DNA of 64,000 nucleotides from Paenibacillus paeoniae (GCF_003388735.1 NZ_QUBQ01000002.1:124001-188000), one strand, 5' to 3'. Numbered from the stretch's first letter, positions 33,618-42,372 are shown. Notes: generated by a model from the sequence alone, not told the origin. Program-made: numbers and translations.

Positions 33618-34166
33618 TTATTTGTCATATACTGGATTGTTATTTTTATCATAAAATTTTACACTAAAATCTTTTTTTGATTGACCATCAATTTTTCTAA
33701 TACCCTGAATGTTCATTATATGTCCTTTGCTTTTCAATATATCGTCTCCACTTTTAATTATACCATTTTCATCAAAATTACTTTCTGATACAAAAATCTT
33801 CGAATACATTCCCCTGAATTCACCGTCATTATCAGCCAATGTTTTCCCAAAAATTATTGCAGCTTCGTCAATCAGATCATATATTTGAGCTTTCGGTAAT
33901 TTAAAAAAATCACTAGTAACATTTATAGATACTGTGTACATATACATTTTACCCTTAGCATATTCTGTAATTTCTTCTTTATCTTTTTTTAATATGCTTA
34001 TTGCAAAATCATTATCGATTGGGTCTTTTGTTAAGTATGATACTATTTTGGCAGTTTCTATGAATTCCTTAATTCTTTCATCATGAATCGCAGAATCATA
34101 TTCGACTTTTGAGCCACAGCCGATGATAAAAATGAATGTTAGCATAATAGAAATAATCTTCTTCAA
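33618..34166 (-). CDS. A+T-rich lipoprotein of unknown function
   Basis: 182 residues. The N-terminus IISIMLTFIFIIGCGSK carries a lipobox (IIGC), so export and lipid anchoring are likely. The remainder is Lys/Asp/Ile-rich with no recognised domain. Codon choice is strongly A/T-ending, unlike core genes on both sides, suggesting recent acquisition. It lies between the decayed and intact tRNA-Leu copies. Confidence 0.7.
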   Translation of the reverse strand: MKKIISIMLTFIFIIGCGSKVEYDSAIHDERIKEFIETAKIVSYLTKDPIDNDFAISILKKDKEEITEYAKGKMYMYTVSINVTSDFFKLPKAQIYDLIDEAAIIFGKTLADNDGEFRGMYSKIFVSESNFDENGIIKSGDDILKSKGHIMNIQGIRKIDGQSKKDFSVKFYDKNNNPVYDK

Positions 34167-34436
34167 GTAAACAACCCCATTTTTTATATTATTGTGTAAG
34201 CGACTCTACTAGTAGCCTGAATTACGTTTAGGGCTAACGACCTACTTAACTTCCCCTCTCATTTCCCCAACCCTAGATTTTCCAACATACTACCATAATT
34301 ATACATTCTAGGTCTAGGAAATTATTGGCTTAACGATACCAGTCATGTTCTATATGTTTGTTTGCCCGTATGTAAATGAAAGTACTATATTTTTGCTGCT
34401 GAAATAACTTCGACATTCTATACTTCTTCAGTTTCG

Positions 34437-34491
34437 CAAAAAAAGACCGTTTCCTGATTAGTTAATGAACTAATTAGTAAGCGATCTTACT
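34437..34491 (-). terminator. Structured terminator-like hairpin in the gap between lipoprotein gene and tRNAs
   Basis: Outer arms AAGATCG/CGGTCTT and inner TTAGTT/AACTAA are followed by TTTTTT on the minus strand. The surrounding 34167-34546 gap has no credible gene. Confidence 0.55.
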
Positions 34492-34546
34492 TATCAAAAG
34501 CCAATGCAAACGCACCCGCTAAAGTATTATCTTATAGAAACGACGA

Positions 34547-34572
34547 AAACCCTTGATATACAAGGGTTTTCA
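34547..34572 (-). terminator. Terminator of the tRNA cluster
   Basis: AAAACCCTTG and CAAGGGTTTT form a 10-bp stem with a 5-base loop, just downstream of tRNA-Leu on the minus strand. Confidence 0.85.
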
Positions 34573-34578
34573 GATTTA

Positions 34579-34661
34579 TGCGGTAGACAGGATTTGAACC
34601 TGCACGTCCATTGGACACTACCCCCTCAAGATAGCGTGTCTGCCGTTCCACCACTACCGCA
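34579..34661 (-). tRNA. tRNA-Leu (anticodon GAG)
   Basis: Acceptor TGCGGTA/TACCGCA, D-loop with GG, anticodon stem CTATC/GGTAG around TTGAGGG, long variable arm (TGTCC/GGACG type) and T loop TTCAAAT. CCA is not encoded. Last tRNA of the cluster. Confidence 0.95.
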
Positions 34662-34718
34662 CATTTAAAATTGTACCTATCCCTTCATCGCCAGCTGTCT
34701 TCGAGGGAAGAAGAAAAC

Positions 34719-34794
34719 TGGTGAGCCATGAAGGACTCGAACCTTCGACACCCTGATTAAAAGTCAGGTGCTCTACCAACTGAGCTAATGGCTC
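34719..34794 (-). tRNA. tRNA-Lys (anticodon TTT)
   Basis: GAGCCATTAGCTCAGTTGG start, anticodon loop CTTTTAA and encoded CCA. Confidence 0.97.
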
Positions 34795-34839
34795 TCATGA
34801 CGGAAACGAACTCATAAGAGCTGCTTCTTAGAGGATGGT

Positions 34840-34914
34840 TGGTGACCCGTAGGGGATTCGAACCCCTGTTACCTCCGTGAAAGGGAGGTGTCTTAACCCC
34901 TTGACCAACGGGCC
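34840..34914 (-). tRNA. tRNA-Glu (anticodon TTC)
   Basis: GGCCCGTTGGTCAAGGGG start, anticodon loop CTTTCAC and encoded CCA. Confidence 0.97.
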
Positions 34915-35079
34915 ACATGTTGTAAATTTACTGCCTTCGCTTTTTGGCGACAAGAATGATTATATCAACTTGTACTCCATATTGCAAGCACTATTTCAAA
35001 TCATTCATTTCTTCGAACTTGAGACAAATAAAAAAGACCGATACCCGGCCTCCTTACTCATGAGTCCTGAGAAAAAATG

Positions 35080-35170
35080 TGGCGGAGAAGGAGGGATTCG
35101 AACCCTCGCACCACTTACGCAGTCTAACCCCTTAGCAGAGGGTCCCCTTGAGCCACTTGGGTACTTCTCC
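35080..35170 (-). tRNA. tRNA-Ser (anticodon GCT)
   Basis: GGAGAAGTACCCAAGTGG start, anticodon loop TGCTAAG, long variable arm and encoded CCA. A gap of about 165 bases to tRNA-Glu holds nothing recognised. Confidence 0.96.
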
Positions 35171-35176
35171 AGATAA

Positions 35177-35252
35177 TGGCTCCCCGAACAGGACTCGAAC
35201 CTGTGACAACTCGATTAACAGTCGAGTGCTCTACCAACTGAGCTATCAGGGA
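35177..35252 (-). tRNA. tRNA-Asn (anticodon GTT)
   Basis: TCCCTGATAGCTCAGTTGG start, anticodon loop CTGTTAA and encoded CCA. First tRNA of the cluster, 26 bases after the sprT stop. Confidence 0.97.
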
Positions 35253-35278
35253 ATATTAAAGTGACTTCCAATAATTTA

Positions 35279-35758
35279 TCATGGCATGTCTACATTGTCA
35301 AGCACAAACAGCTTTAATTTCCCCCTGCATTTACCACAAGCATAACGTGCAGGATCGACCTTCCTTTTCCGCAAATATTCCATTCCGCAATGAATACAAA
35401 TCAGCTTGTATTTGTACGGCATAGCCTCGCGTCCCGAGCGTTCTGGCAGCGAATTGCAATATCTGGAGCCGCCTACATGCGCCAGCAATGTCTTGAAGTC
35501 GGCATCACGATGGCGATAGCCCCGCTTCATCAGATGAAGATGATAGTGGCATAGCTCATGCTTAATAATCTTCTCCGTCTCCTCTACGCCAAATGCGGCA
35601 AGCTGATGCGGACTGATCTCGATATAATGAGTGCGGGTGAAATAACGTCCTCCCGTCGCCTTTAACCTGCTGTTGAATGAAGCCTTATGCAGGAACGGCC
35701 TGCCGAACGACTCCAGCGACACACGCTCCACCCATTGCTGTAAAACCTGATTATCCAT
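35279..35758 (-). CDS. sprT: SprT-family zinc metalloprotease-like protein
   Basis: 159 residues. The zinc site HELCHYHLH (HExxH) follows YIEISPHQL, and a C-terminal zinc ribbon has CIHCGMEY and CGKCRGKL. This is the bacterial SprT (YdcK) type; eukaryotic relatives (SPRTN) degrade DNA-protein crosslinks, while the bacterial role is little known. In B. subtilis the gene neighbours cmpA, and cmpA is found just across the divergent gene here. tRNA genes follow in the same orientation. Confidence 0.9.
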   Translation of the reverse strand: MDNQVLQQWVERVSLESFGRPFLHKASFNSRLKATGGRYFTRTHYIEISPHQLAAFGVEETEKIIKHELCHYHLHLMKRGYRHRDADFKTLLAHVGGSRYCNSLPERSGREAMPYKYKLICIHCGMEYLRKRKVDPARYACGKCRGKLKLFVLDNVDMP

Positions 35759-35875
35759 ACTTAGCCTCCCCCAACTACTTGAATTTTAACGCTTGTATAA
35801 GCTACACTGTCAAGTAGGATTGATGATACGTTGCAAGAAATCGAGCAGCAAAACCGAGGGGAGAGCTACACCATC

Positions 35876-36238
35876 ATGGCTACCATGCGTTATGTATTAA
35901 TGAAAGAAAAGGATACCCTATCCTTCGTCGAGATGCCAGCATCTCATGCGTACCAACTCAGTGCGCTAAATCTGCGTCTTCATAAAGAAATCGATAAATT
36001 GACGGCGGATCGCGTGCCTAGCTTGCCTTATGCTTTGGCAGAATGTGATAATGTCGATCTGCATGATGCCACCATCTCCATCATTGGGGGCCTTCAGTAT
36101 ATTAACAGTCTGGAAAAGGACTTTGCCGGCATTCAGGAAAAATCCTATCCGCTCATCTCGCTCCTGACCGAAATTCGTGCGCTTCAAGCACAGTTAGAGC
36201 AATGGTACGAGGAATATGAGGAAGAGCAGCTAGGCTAA
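35876..36238 (+). CDS. Conserved helical protein of unknown function
   Basis: 120 residues from ATG 35876, with GGGGAG twelve bases upstream. A short strand (MRYVLMKEKDTLSFVEM) is followed by long helices and a Glu-rich C-terminus (LEQWYEEYEEEQLG). An upstream in-frame start lacks a ribosome binding site. It lies between sprT and cmpA and about 80 bases before cmpA in the same orientation, so a link to sporulation is conceivable. No family recognised. Confidence 0.65.
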   Translation: MATMRYVLMKEKDTLSFVEMPASHAYQLSALNLRLHKEIDKLTADRVPSLPYALAECDNVDLHDATISIIGGLQYINSLEKDFAGIQEKSYPLISLLTEIRALQAQLEQWYEEYEEEQLG

Positions 36239-36320
36239 TTCGGTTGGACCTGCACGGACATCCGCCCTCCGCCATATGGTAGTAGAACAACAGGTAAGGC
36301 CCGGGAGGAGGACGATGCGT

Positions 36321-36464
36321 ATGCCGCAGTGGCTGTGCAACCAAATGATGCGCGCATTCCAGCAGAAGGACCGCCGGCAGATTAAGCTGCTGAACGATTG
36401 TTGGTATTTCTACCGCACCAAGCAAGCTCCGAAGGAGCATGACAGCGGTTCGGTAATGCAATGA
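36321..36464 (+). CDS. cmpA: Cortex morphogenetic protein CmpA
   Basis: 47 residues: MPQWLCNQMMRAFQQKDRRQ then IKLLNDCWYFYRTK and a tail. It matches the short B. subtilis CmpA pattern as I recall it (MPxWLxxQMxRAFxxKDxxQIKxLNxCWxxYR), a small regulator of cortex assembly acting with SpoIVA and ClpXP. ATG 36321 is nine bases after GGGAGGAGG; ATG 36315 is too close. The C-terminal tail of about ten residues is longer than in B. subtilis. The sprT neighbourhood supports the call. Confidence 0.85.
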   Translation: MPQWLCNQMMRAFQQKDRRQIKLLNDCWYFYRTKQAPKEHDSGSVMQ

Positions 36465-36531
36465 CTACGTATATCCATACATCGGTTTCGCATCGTATCG
36501 CGTGCAGATGAGTCCCGCAGCTTGCGGGCAC

Positions 36532-36566
36532 ACAAAACCCGGCCTCCTCGGAGAAGCCGGGTTTGT
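36532..36566. terminator. Bidirectional terminator between cmpA and the nitroreductase gene
   Basis: ACAAAACCCGGC and GCCGGGTTTGT pair around a 12-base loop, with T-rich sequence following on the plus strand. Confidence 0.78.
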
Positions 36567-36601
36567 ACGTTTTATAAAGGTGGATTTGAAAATAATCCAG
36601 A

Positions 36602-37255
36602 TTACAACTTGTTGAAAAAGGCAACTTGTTCAATCGGCAGACGCGTAGTCGGATGGCCGGATGCCGCAGCCTTGCCAATTGGCAGCATAAGTGTCGGCAG
36701 ATAACGACTAGGCACACCAAGCAGCTTAGCCGCCTCTTCGCGGTTATAACCACCCATTGGCACGGTATCATAGCCCTTCGCACGAGCAGCCAGCATTAGC
36801 TGCATCGCAACCAGACCGGTGTCGAATACAGCAATCTCCTTCAATCGTTCGGCAGGCAGAGATGAATACAGCTTGGTGGAGTTTTCGATCATACGATTTT
36901 TAATTTCCTCGGTCATGTACCCTGCTTCAAATGAGGCCTCATAGATCGGACCTGCCATCTTATACATTTCCAGATCAGCCAAAATCAAGACGATTACAGA
37001 CGCTTCAACTACTTGCTGCTGATTGTTCGCGATCGGTAACAGCTTTTGCTTAAGTTCGGGGTCTGTCACAACCAGAAAACGCCACGGTTGCATATTGGAG
37101 GATGACGGCGCCAGCGTAGCCACCTTCAGCAGCTCAATAATTTCACTATCCGATATCACTGCGCTGCTGTCGTATTTACGCACGGAACGGCGACCCTGCA
37201 CCACTTCATTGAACGAAGCATCCACCGCATTCTCTACCTTTAACTCTGTAGACAT
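36602..37255 (-). CDS. Nitroreductase-family FMN oxidoreductase
   Basis: 217 residues. FMN-binding landmarks are GRRSVRKYDSSAV near the N-terminus, APSSSNMQPWRFLVV, and GGYNREEAAKLLGVP towards the end. It probably forms a homodimer reducing nitro- or quinone compounds with NAD(P)H. The start is ATG 37253-37255 (MSTELKVENA), with GGGGAGG seven bases upstream; the much longer upstream extension of the frame is A+T-rich non-coding sequence. Divergent from the GNAT gene. Confidence 0.9.
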   Translation of the reverse strand: MSTELKVENAVDASFNEVVQGRRSVRKYDSSAVISDSEIIELLKVATLAPSSSNMQPWRFLVVTDPELKQKLLPIANNQQQVVEASVIVLILADLEMYKMAGPIYEASFEAGYMTEEIKNRMIENSTKLYSSLPAERLKEIAVFDTGLVAMQLMLAARAKGYDTVPMGGYNREEAAKLLGVPSRYLPTLMLPIGKAAASGHPTTRLPIEQVAFFNKL

Positions 37256-37488
37256 ATCATTTCCTCCCCAAATCCTATTTTCTATTTGTTTAATTAAACT
37301 GTAACATTTTATATCACAGTATAATTCGATATGCATTCGTTTGTCAATTAACTTACTTATAATTACCAATCGATTTTTTCTATCCATCCGCCACTTTAAT
37401 AGACCTTTGTAATAAACAATTATAAGCAAGACTTGGCTACTCGCATGTAGTATGTTGAGGTTAGAGCAACACAAAGGAGGATAGGCCA

Positions 37489-38043
37489 ATGAATTGCTGG
37501 ACAGGGACATCTGTGAGGCTCCGAGCAATTGTAGCAGAGGACTGGCACCAGTTCCACAAAAACGATCAAGATACAGATAGCGCCCGGACATCCGACGCTA
37601 TCTATTTCCCAAGGTCTGAGGCGGGCACTAGGCAATGGACAGAAGAGACAGCCGCTAAGGGAGCTACAGGGGATTCCATGATGCTTGCCATTGAAAAGCT
37701 GGATGGCGAACTGGTAGGGTGCATTAACGCACATAGCTGCGATAGCCGAAACGGGATATTCAAATACGGTGTCGCTATCTTCCGTGATCATTGGCGTATG
37801 GGCTACGCCTCCGATGCCATCAACCTCTTGCTTCGTTACTTTTTCAAAGAGCTTCGATATGAGAAAGCTGTCGCAATCGTGTACGGATTCAACGAAAGCT
37901 CCATTCGGTTGCAGGAGCGATTGGGCTTTACGCTGGAGGGCCGACTCAGGAGTATGATATTCACACTAGGCAAGCGACATGATGAGCTAGTCTTCGGACT
38001 CTTGAAGTCGGAATTCGAAGCGGAACGCATGAGTACAAGCTGA
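37489..38043 (+). CDS. GNAT acetyltransferase (RimJ/RimL type)
   Basis: 184 residues with the acetyl-CoA loop FRDHWRMGYASDAINLLLRY and a C-terminal NESSIRLQERLGFTLEGRLR, typical of RimJ/L-like N-acetyltransferases. AAAGGAGG lies upstream of the ATG. A strong hairpin follows, so it is monocistronic. Substrate unknown. Confidence 0.87.
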   Translation: MNCWTGTSVRLRAIVAEDWHQFHKNDQDTDSARTSDAIYFPRSEAGTRQWTEETAAKGATGDSMMLAIEKLDGELVGCINAHSCDSRNGIFKYGVAIFRDHWRMGYASDAINLLLRYFFKELRYEKAVAIVYGFNESSIRLQERLGFTLEGRLRSMIFTLGKRHDELVFGLLKSEFEAERMSTS

Positions 38044-38053
38044 CAAAATGCCC

Positions 38054-38103
38054 ATAACAATAGGACAAGGACAGCCTTCGGGCTGTCCTTGTCCTATTGT
38101 TAT
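38054..38103. terminator. Long perfect hairpin between GNAT and tex genes
   Basis: A 23-bp perfect stem containing AGGACAAGGACAGCC closes on a TTCG tetraloop. It probably terminates both convergent genes; T-tracts are short. Confidence 0.82.
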
Positions 38104-38156
38104 GCTTCCACAGCATCTAACCTGTGCCCTATGTTGATAAACGCCCAAATTCACGT

Positions 38157-40403
38157 TTAGTCAGGCTTTTTCATCGTTAAGCTGACTCGTCCTTTTTTGG
38201 AATCGACACCTAGCACCCACACCGTCACCGTATCGCCTACCGATACGACATCCATCGGATGCTTGACGAACTTATCGCTCAATTGGGAGATGTGGACCAA
38301 GCCGTCATTTTTAATGCCGATGTCGACGAATGCCCCAAAATCAATGACGTTGCGTACAGTTCCGTGAAGCTCCATACCGGGCGTCAAATCCTCCATTTGC
38401 AGAACATCTGTATGGAAGATAGGCGCCGGTAGCTCCTCACGCGGATCACGTCCGGGCTTCAGCAAGCTGTCTATAATATCCCGAAGCGTTGGCACACCTA
38501 CATTCAGCTTAGCGGCTATCTCCGCCGCGTTCAGGTCCAGGAGGCGCTCACGTGCCGCCTCTGATCCGATATTATCCGCCTTCAAGTTCAGCTCACCCAA
38601 CAGGCCATCAACCACCTCGTAGGATTCAGGGTGAATCGGCGTACGATCAAGTGCGTTTCCGCCGTCCGGTATGCGCAGAAAGCCAATACATTGCTCATAC
38701 GATTTGGCTCCAAGTCTTGGTACCTTCTGGAGCTGCTCCCGCTTCGTGAAGCGTCCATTCTCCTCGCGGAACTTCACGATATTTTTGGCCAGCGTTGCAT
38801 TCACACCCGCTACGTAAGACAACAGCGAAGCCGACGCCGTATTCACGTCAACGCCAACATGGTTGACGGCAGACTCTACCACGCCGCCAAGCGATTCATC
38901 AAGACGCTTCTGGCTGACGTCATGCTGGTATTGTCCAACGCCGATCGCCTTCGGCTCGATCTTGACCAGCTCGGCCAGCGGGTCCTGCAATCGCCTGGCG
39001 ATGGACACGGCACTGCGCTCTGCAACGTCGAGCTTGGGGAACTCCTCCTGAGCTAGCTTGGAAGCTGAATAGACGGATGCGCCCGCCTCATTGACGATAA
39101 TATACTTGAGCTCTACAGATTGCTTCCGTCCGCCAATCAAGGATGCGATGAACTGCTCCGTCTCGCGGGAAGCCGTTCCGTTGCCAATGACGATCAGTTC
39201 CACCTTATGCTTGTCGATCAAGCTGTTCACCAGCTTCTCAGCTTCGGCCACTTTGTTGTTCGGCGGTGTGGGATAACATACCGCTACATCCAGCAGCTTG
39301 CCAATGTCATCGATGACCGCCAGCTTACAGCCCGTCCGGAAAGCCGGATCAACCCCCAACACGACATGCCCGCGAACAGGCGGCTGCAGGAGCAAGTTGC
39401 GCAGATTTTCCGAGAAGATCATGATTGCGTGCTCCTCGGCCTTCTCCGTCAATTCACCCCGTACCTCGCGTTCAATCGAAGGGGCAATCAGCCGCTTATA
39501 CGCATCCTCGATCAGCGTCTCCAGCACTTCGCGTACGGCAGGAGCTGTCCCATTGCGAAGCACCTTACGCTTCATATGCTCATACACGCGCTCAGTCGGC
39601 GTATCGAAAGCTACCCGCAGTACCTCTTCTCTCTCGCCTCGGTTAATGGCGAGTGTCCGGTGCGGAGGAAGCTTGCGAACCGGCTCCTGGTATTGATAAT
39701 ACATCTCGTATACGGATTCCGTATCCGCATTTTTCGCTTCTGTGCGCAGCAGCGACTGGTCAAATGTGAACTTGCGCACCCATGACCGGATGGCTGCATC
39801 GTCAGCGATATTTTCCGCCAAGATGTCGCTCGCCCCATTCAGAGCATCTTGCGCCGTTGGCACGCCTTTATCCTCACGGACATACCGCGAAGCTTCGGCA
39901 AGCGGATCCCCTTGGCGTGGTTGCGACCATAACCACAGTGCAAGCGGCTCAAGTCCCCGCTCCTTCGCTACACTGGCTCTTGTCTTCCGCTTCTGCCGGT
40001 ATGGTCGATACAGGTCCTCCACCTCTTGAAGCTTGCCAGCGCCTTGAATCGATGACCTTAGTGCATCAGTCAGTTTACCTTGTTCATCAATCAGGCGAAT
40101 AACCTCACGCTTGCGCTCTTCCAGATTACGCATATACTGCAGCTTTTCTTCAATCGATCTCAGATCGTTTTCATCCAGCTCGCCGGTCATCTCCTTGCGG
40201 TAACGGGCGATAAACGGAATCGTATTCCCTTCATCCAGCAAAGCTACAGCCGACTTCACTTTCGTCAGCGGAATGGACAATTGAGCGGCAATACCTGTAA
40301 TGATGCGTGCGCTCTCCGCTTCCTTCTCTGCCGAAGTAAGCTTGGTCTTACCACTCTGCTCCTCCAATGATTCGCCAGCCGGCCATTTTGTCGCGTCTGC
40401 CAT
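38157..40403 (-). CDS. tex: Tex-family RNA-binding transcription accessory protein
   Basis: 748 residues. Order: N-terminal helix-rich Tex domain (TIPFIARYRKEMTGELDEND), YqgF/RNase H-like domain (VLGVDPAFRTGCKLAVID), helix-hairpin-helix region (NTASASLLSYVAGVNATLAK) and a C-terminal S1 domain (GMELHGTVRNVIDFGAFVDI through VSLTMKKPD). This is the full canonical architecture, with length close to E. coli YhgF. It binds nucleic acid at transcription complexes. The start at 40401-40403 (MADATKWP) is my choice; AAAGGA lies about 12 bases upstream. Confidence 0.93.
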   Translation of the reverse strand: MADATKWPAGESLEEQSGKTKLTSAEKEAESARIITGIAAQLSIPLTKVKSAVALLDEGNTIPFIARYRKEMTGELDENDLRSIEEKLQYMRNLEERKREVIRLIDEQGKLTDALRSSIQGAGKLQEVEDLYRPYRQKRKTRASVAKERGLEPLALWLWSQPRQGDPLAEASRYVREDKGVPTAQDALNGASDILAENIADDAAIRSWVRKFTFDQSLLRTEAKNADTESVYEMYYQYQEPVRKLPPHRTLAINRGEREEVLRVAFDTPTERVYEHMKRKVLRNGTAPAVREVLETLIEDAYKRLIAPSIEREVRGELTEKAEEHAIMIFSENLRNLLLQPPVRGHVVLGVDPAFRTGCKLAVIDDIGKLLDVAVCYPTPPNNKVAEAEKLVNSLIDKHKVELIVIGNGTASRETEQFIASLIGGRKQSVELKYIIVNEAGASVYSASKLAQEEFPKLDVAERSAVSIARRLQDPLAELVKIEPKAIGVGQYQHDVSQKRLDESLGGVVESAVNHVGVDVNTASASLLSYVAGVNATLAKNIVKFREENGRFTKREQLQKVPRLGAKSYEQCIGFLRIPDGGNALDRTPIHPESYEVVDGLLGELNLKADNIGSEAARERLLDLNAAEIAAKLNVGVPTLRDIIDSLLKPGRDPREELPAPIFHTDVLQMEDLTPGMELHGTVRNVIDFGAFVDIGIKNDGLVHISQLSDKFVKHPMDVVSVGDTVTVWVLGVDSKKGRVSLTMKKPD

Positions 40404-40443
40404 CCTTGAGCACCATCCTTTGCTTCGATTCGGCAAGCCTTAA

Positions 40444-40493
40444 GAAGCATTCCCGAGAGGCCTTCGCCGCCCCTCAGAAATGCTTCCATCGTT
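40444..40493 (-). terminator. Hairpin after the glyoxalase-II-like gene
   Basis: On the minus strand GAAGCATT...GAGG pairs with CCTC...AATGCTTC around a G-rich loop; the T-run is poor, so termination is uncertain. Confidence 0.45.
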
Positions 40494-41136
40494 AAGCCGT
40501 ATAGGGATTATTCGCCTTCTCAAATCCAATCGTCGTTCTGCCGCCATGGCCCGGATAGACTGTCGTCTCGGGATCAAGAACATACAGCTTATTGCGGATG
40601 GAATCATAGAGATCCCTCTCCTTGCCGCCTGGCAGATCCGTCCTGCCCACTGATTGCCTGAAGAGCACGTCGCCCGAGAACAGGTGGCCGCCGCACAGCA
40701 AGCTTACGCTTCCCGGCGAATGGCCCGGCGTGTGCATCACACGGAAGGTATGGCCAATCAGCTCTAATTGCTGTCCCTCATCCAGCGCATATTCTGCCGC
40801 ATCTGTGGAGAGCGGAGGCGTAACATCCTGCCAGCGCATGGAACCGTTCTTGCGCGGGTCAGTCAGCCAATCGGCCTCCAAATCATGAATATATACTGGG
40901 CAGCCCGCTGCCTTCCTTACTTCGTCAACTCCGCCCATGTGATCGAAATGCGCATGCGTAAGCACGATAGCTTCTAGCTTCAACCCCTGGATGCGTTCCA
41001 GCAGGCGTCTGGGGTTCATGCCGGGATCGATGACGAAGCCACGCTCTTCTTCACCGTCTTGAACAGTAAGGAGATAAGCATTAGTCTGCAAAGGGCCGAG
41101 CGTGAACGTCTCTACTTTGAAAGTTGCGCCGCTCAT
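40492..41136 (-). CDS. Metallo-beta-lactamase-fold hydrolase, glyoxalase-II-like (YqgX type)
   Basis: 214 residues. The complete zinc motif set is present: THAHFDHMGG, H in HTPGHSPGSV, D in LFSGDVLF and H in VYPGHGGRTTIGFEK. The motif GRTDLPGG and the length match the hydroxyacylglutathione-hydrolase-like single-domain type common in Firmicutes. It starts three bases after the stop of the thioredoxin-like gene, so the two are coupled. Substrate unproven. Confidence 0.9.
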   Translation of the reverse strand: MSGATFKVETFTLGPLQTNAYLLTVQDGEEERGFVIDPGMNPRRLLERIQGLKLEAIVLTHAHFDHMGGVDEVRKAAGCPVYIHDLEADWLTDPRKNGSMRWQDVTPPLSTDAAEYALDEGQQLELIGHTFRVMHTPGHSPGSVSLLCGGHLFSGDVLFRQSVGRTDLPGGKERDLYDSIRNKLYVLDPETTVYPGHGGRTTIGFEKANNPYTA

Positions 41137-41139
41137 CGC

Positions 41140-41706
41140 TTAGAACGACTCCAGCAATTCACGCAGCTCTTTTACGACGTCGGCCTGATAGCCCGGGCCT
41201 TCACCATAGCGGCGCATAATTTCCTGACGCGTAAGAGTCAGGTTGTCCTGGTAGTCCGCAGCTTCACGATCTGTATTCGCTTGTTTGAAAGCAACCATAG
41301 GCTCTTGCACATAAGTCGAACGAGGGCCCCATTGACCCCGTACAACACCATCTGTACCCGTGAAAATGACAACCGGCACGGAACGGCCGCCCATCGTGAG
41401 GAATTGATCCATCGTATCAAGATTTTCTTCCATAATCAGCACTTCGGTTGGAATTCCGCTAACCTCCAGCGCCCCGAATACGACTGGAATGTTGCGAACA
41501 ACATCACCGCACCAGTCTGCCATTAGAATAAGACATCTCAGATCATCTCGGCTATTCAGCGATTCGAAATACTCGCGGTCTTCCGTAGAAGGCCAATTGA
41601 ATTGCTCCATCCAGCCGATGAAAGCATCCTTGTTCTTTGTCATCCCGTCTATGAATTGTTGCGGGCTAATGCCTGTTCCCAGCTTGTCTGCTACACTTTT
41701 ACTCAT
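41140..41706 (-). CDS. Thioredoxin-fold protein with a WCGD active-site variant
   Basis: 188 residues. LILMADWCGDVVRNIPVV marks the thioredoxin-like active-site region, but the second cysteine of CxxC is replaced, so ordinary disulfide exchange is not expected. The cis-Pro region is GGRSVPVVIFTG. N- and C-terminal helical extensions are present. It is the first gene of a pair with the glyoxalase-II-like hydrolase. Confidence 0.82.
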   Translation of the reverse strand: MSKSVADKLGTGISPQQFIDGMTKNKDAFIGWMEQFNWPSTEDREYFESLNSRDDLRCLILMADWCGDVVRNIPVVFGALEVSGIPTEVLIMEENLDTMDQFLTMGGRSVPVVIFTGTDGVVRGQWGPRSTYVQEPMVAFKQANTDREAADYQDNLTLTRQEIMRRYGEGPGYQADVVKELRELLESF

Positions 41707-41763
41707 ATGTATCCCTCTTTCTGTATCCTGTATAGGTAAGTTCTATTGTTCGTTCTATTATAC

Positions 41764-42372
41764 TTAAAACTTGCGTGCTCTGCGAATATACAAAATCAAT
41801 ACGATAATAGCTACCAGCGCAATAATCGCATAAGCGATATTGGAATATACATCCATGAATTCAACAATTGCGGTCCAGTTGTCCCCCACAGCGGCACCGA
41901 CAGTGACGAGGATCGTATTCCAGATCAGCGTTCCGATCGTGGTGAAGAACAGGAATGGCACCAGCTTCATGCCTGACATGCCAGCCGGCAATGAGATGAG
42001 ACTGCGGATAAGCGGAACCATGCGGCACAGAAAGACAGCCCAATATCCATACTTATCGAACCAAGCGTCCGCTTTTCGGATATCCTCCTTCTTCACACGC
42101 AGAAAACGACCCCAACGGTCCACTATTTTCTCCAGACGCTCAACCCCTAACAAACGGCCGATATAGAACAAAATAATAGCTCCAATCAAGGAACCCAGTG
42201 TGGCCACCACGATAACACCCAGAGCGGTCAAGCTCGTATACGTGGTCATAAATCCGCCGAATGTAAGGATGACCTCAGAAGGAATCGGCGGGAACAAGTT
42301 TTCAAGGGCAATCATCAGCAAGATGCCCAAGTAGCCGAATTGCTCCATGAAATCAGTAATCCAACTATCCAT
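41764..42372 (-). CDS. DedA-family membrane protein
   Basis: 202 residues with several membrane helices. DedA/VTT-domain landmarks are ENLFPPIPSEVILTFGGF, GSLIGAIILFYIGRLLG, and CRMVPLIRSLISLPAGMSGM with the conserved arginines. Family members are needed for membrane homeostasis, including undecaprenyl-phosphate or phospholipid flipping. The start is ATG 42370-42372 with GGAGG seven bases upstream. Confidence 0.9.
   Translation of the reverse strand: MDSWITDFMEQFGYLGILLMIALENLFPPIPSEVILTFGGFMTTYTSLTALGVIVVATLGSLIGAIILFYIGRLLGVERLEKIVDRWGRFLRVKKEDIRKADAWFDKYGYWAVFLCRMVPLIRSLISLPAGMSGMKLVPFLFFTTIGTLIWNTILVTVGAAVGDNWTAIVEFMDVYSNIAYAIIALVAIIVLILYIRRARKF

Noticed and set aside
31900..34570. Complete prophage or integrative element in the A+T-rich patch
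   Set aside because: No integrase, transposase, phage structural or conjugation gene is visible; only passenger-like genes and a tRNA remnant.
34877..35176. Open frame of about 99 codons across the tRNA cluster
   Set aside because: It runs antisense through tRNA-Glu and tRNA-Ser; the tRNA structures are complete and explain the sequence.
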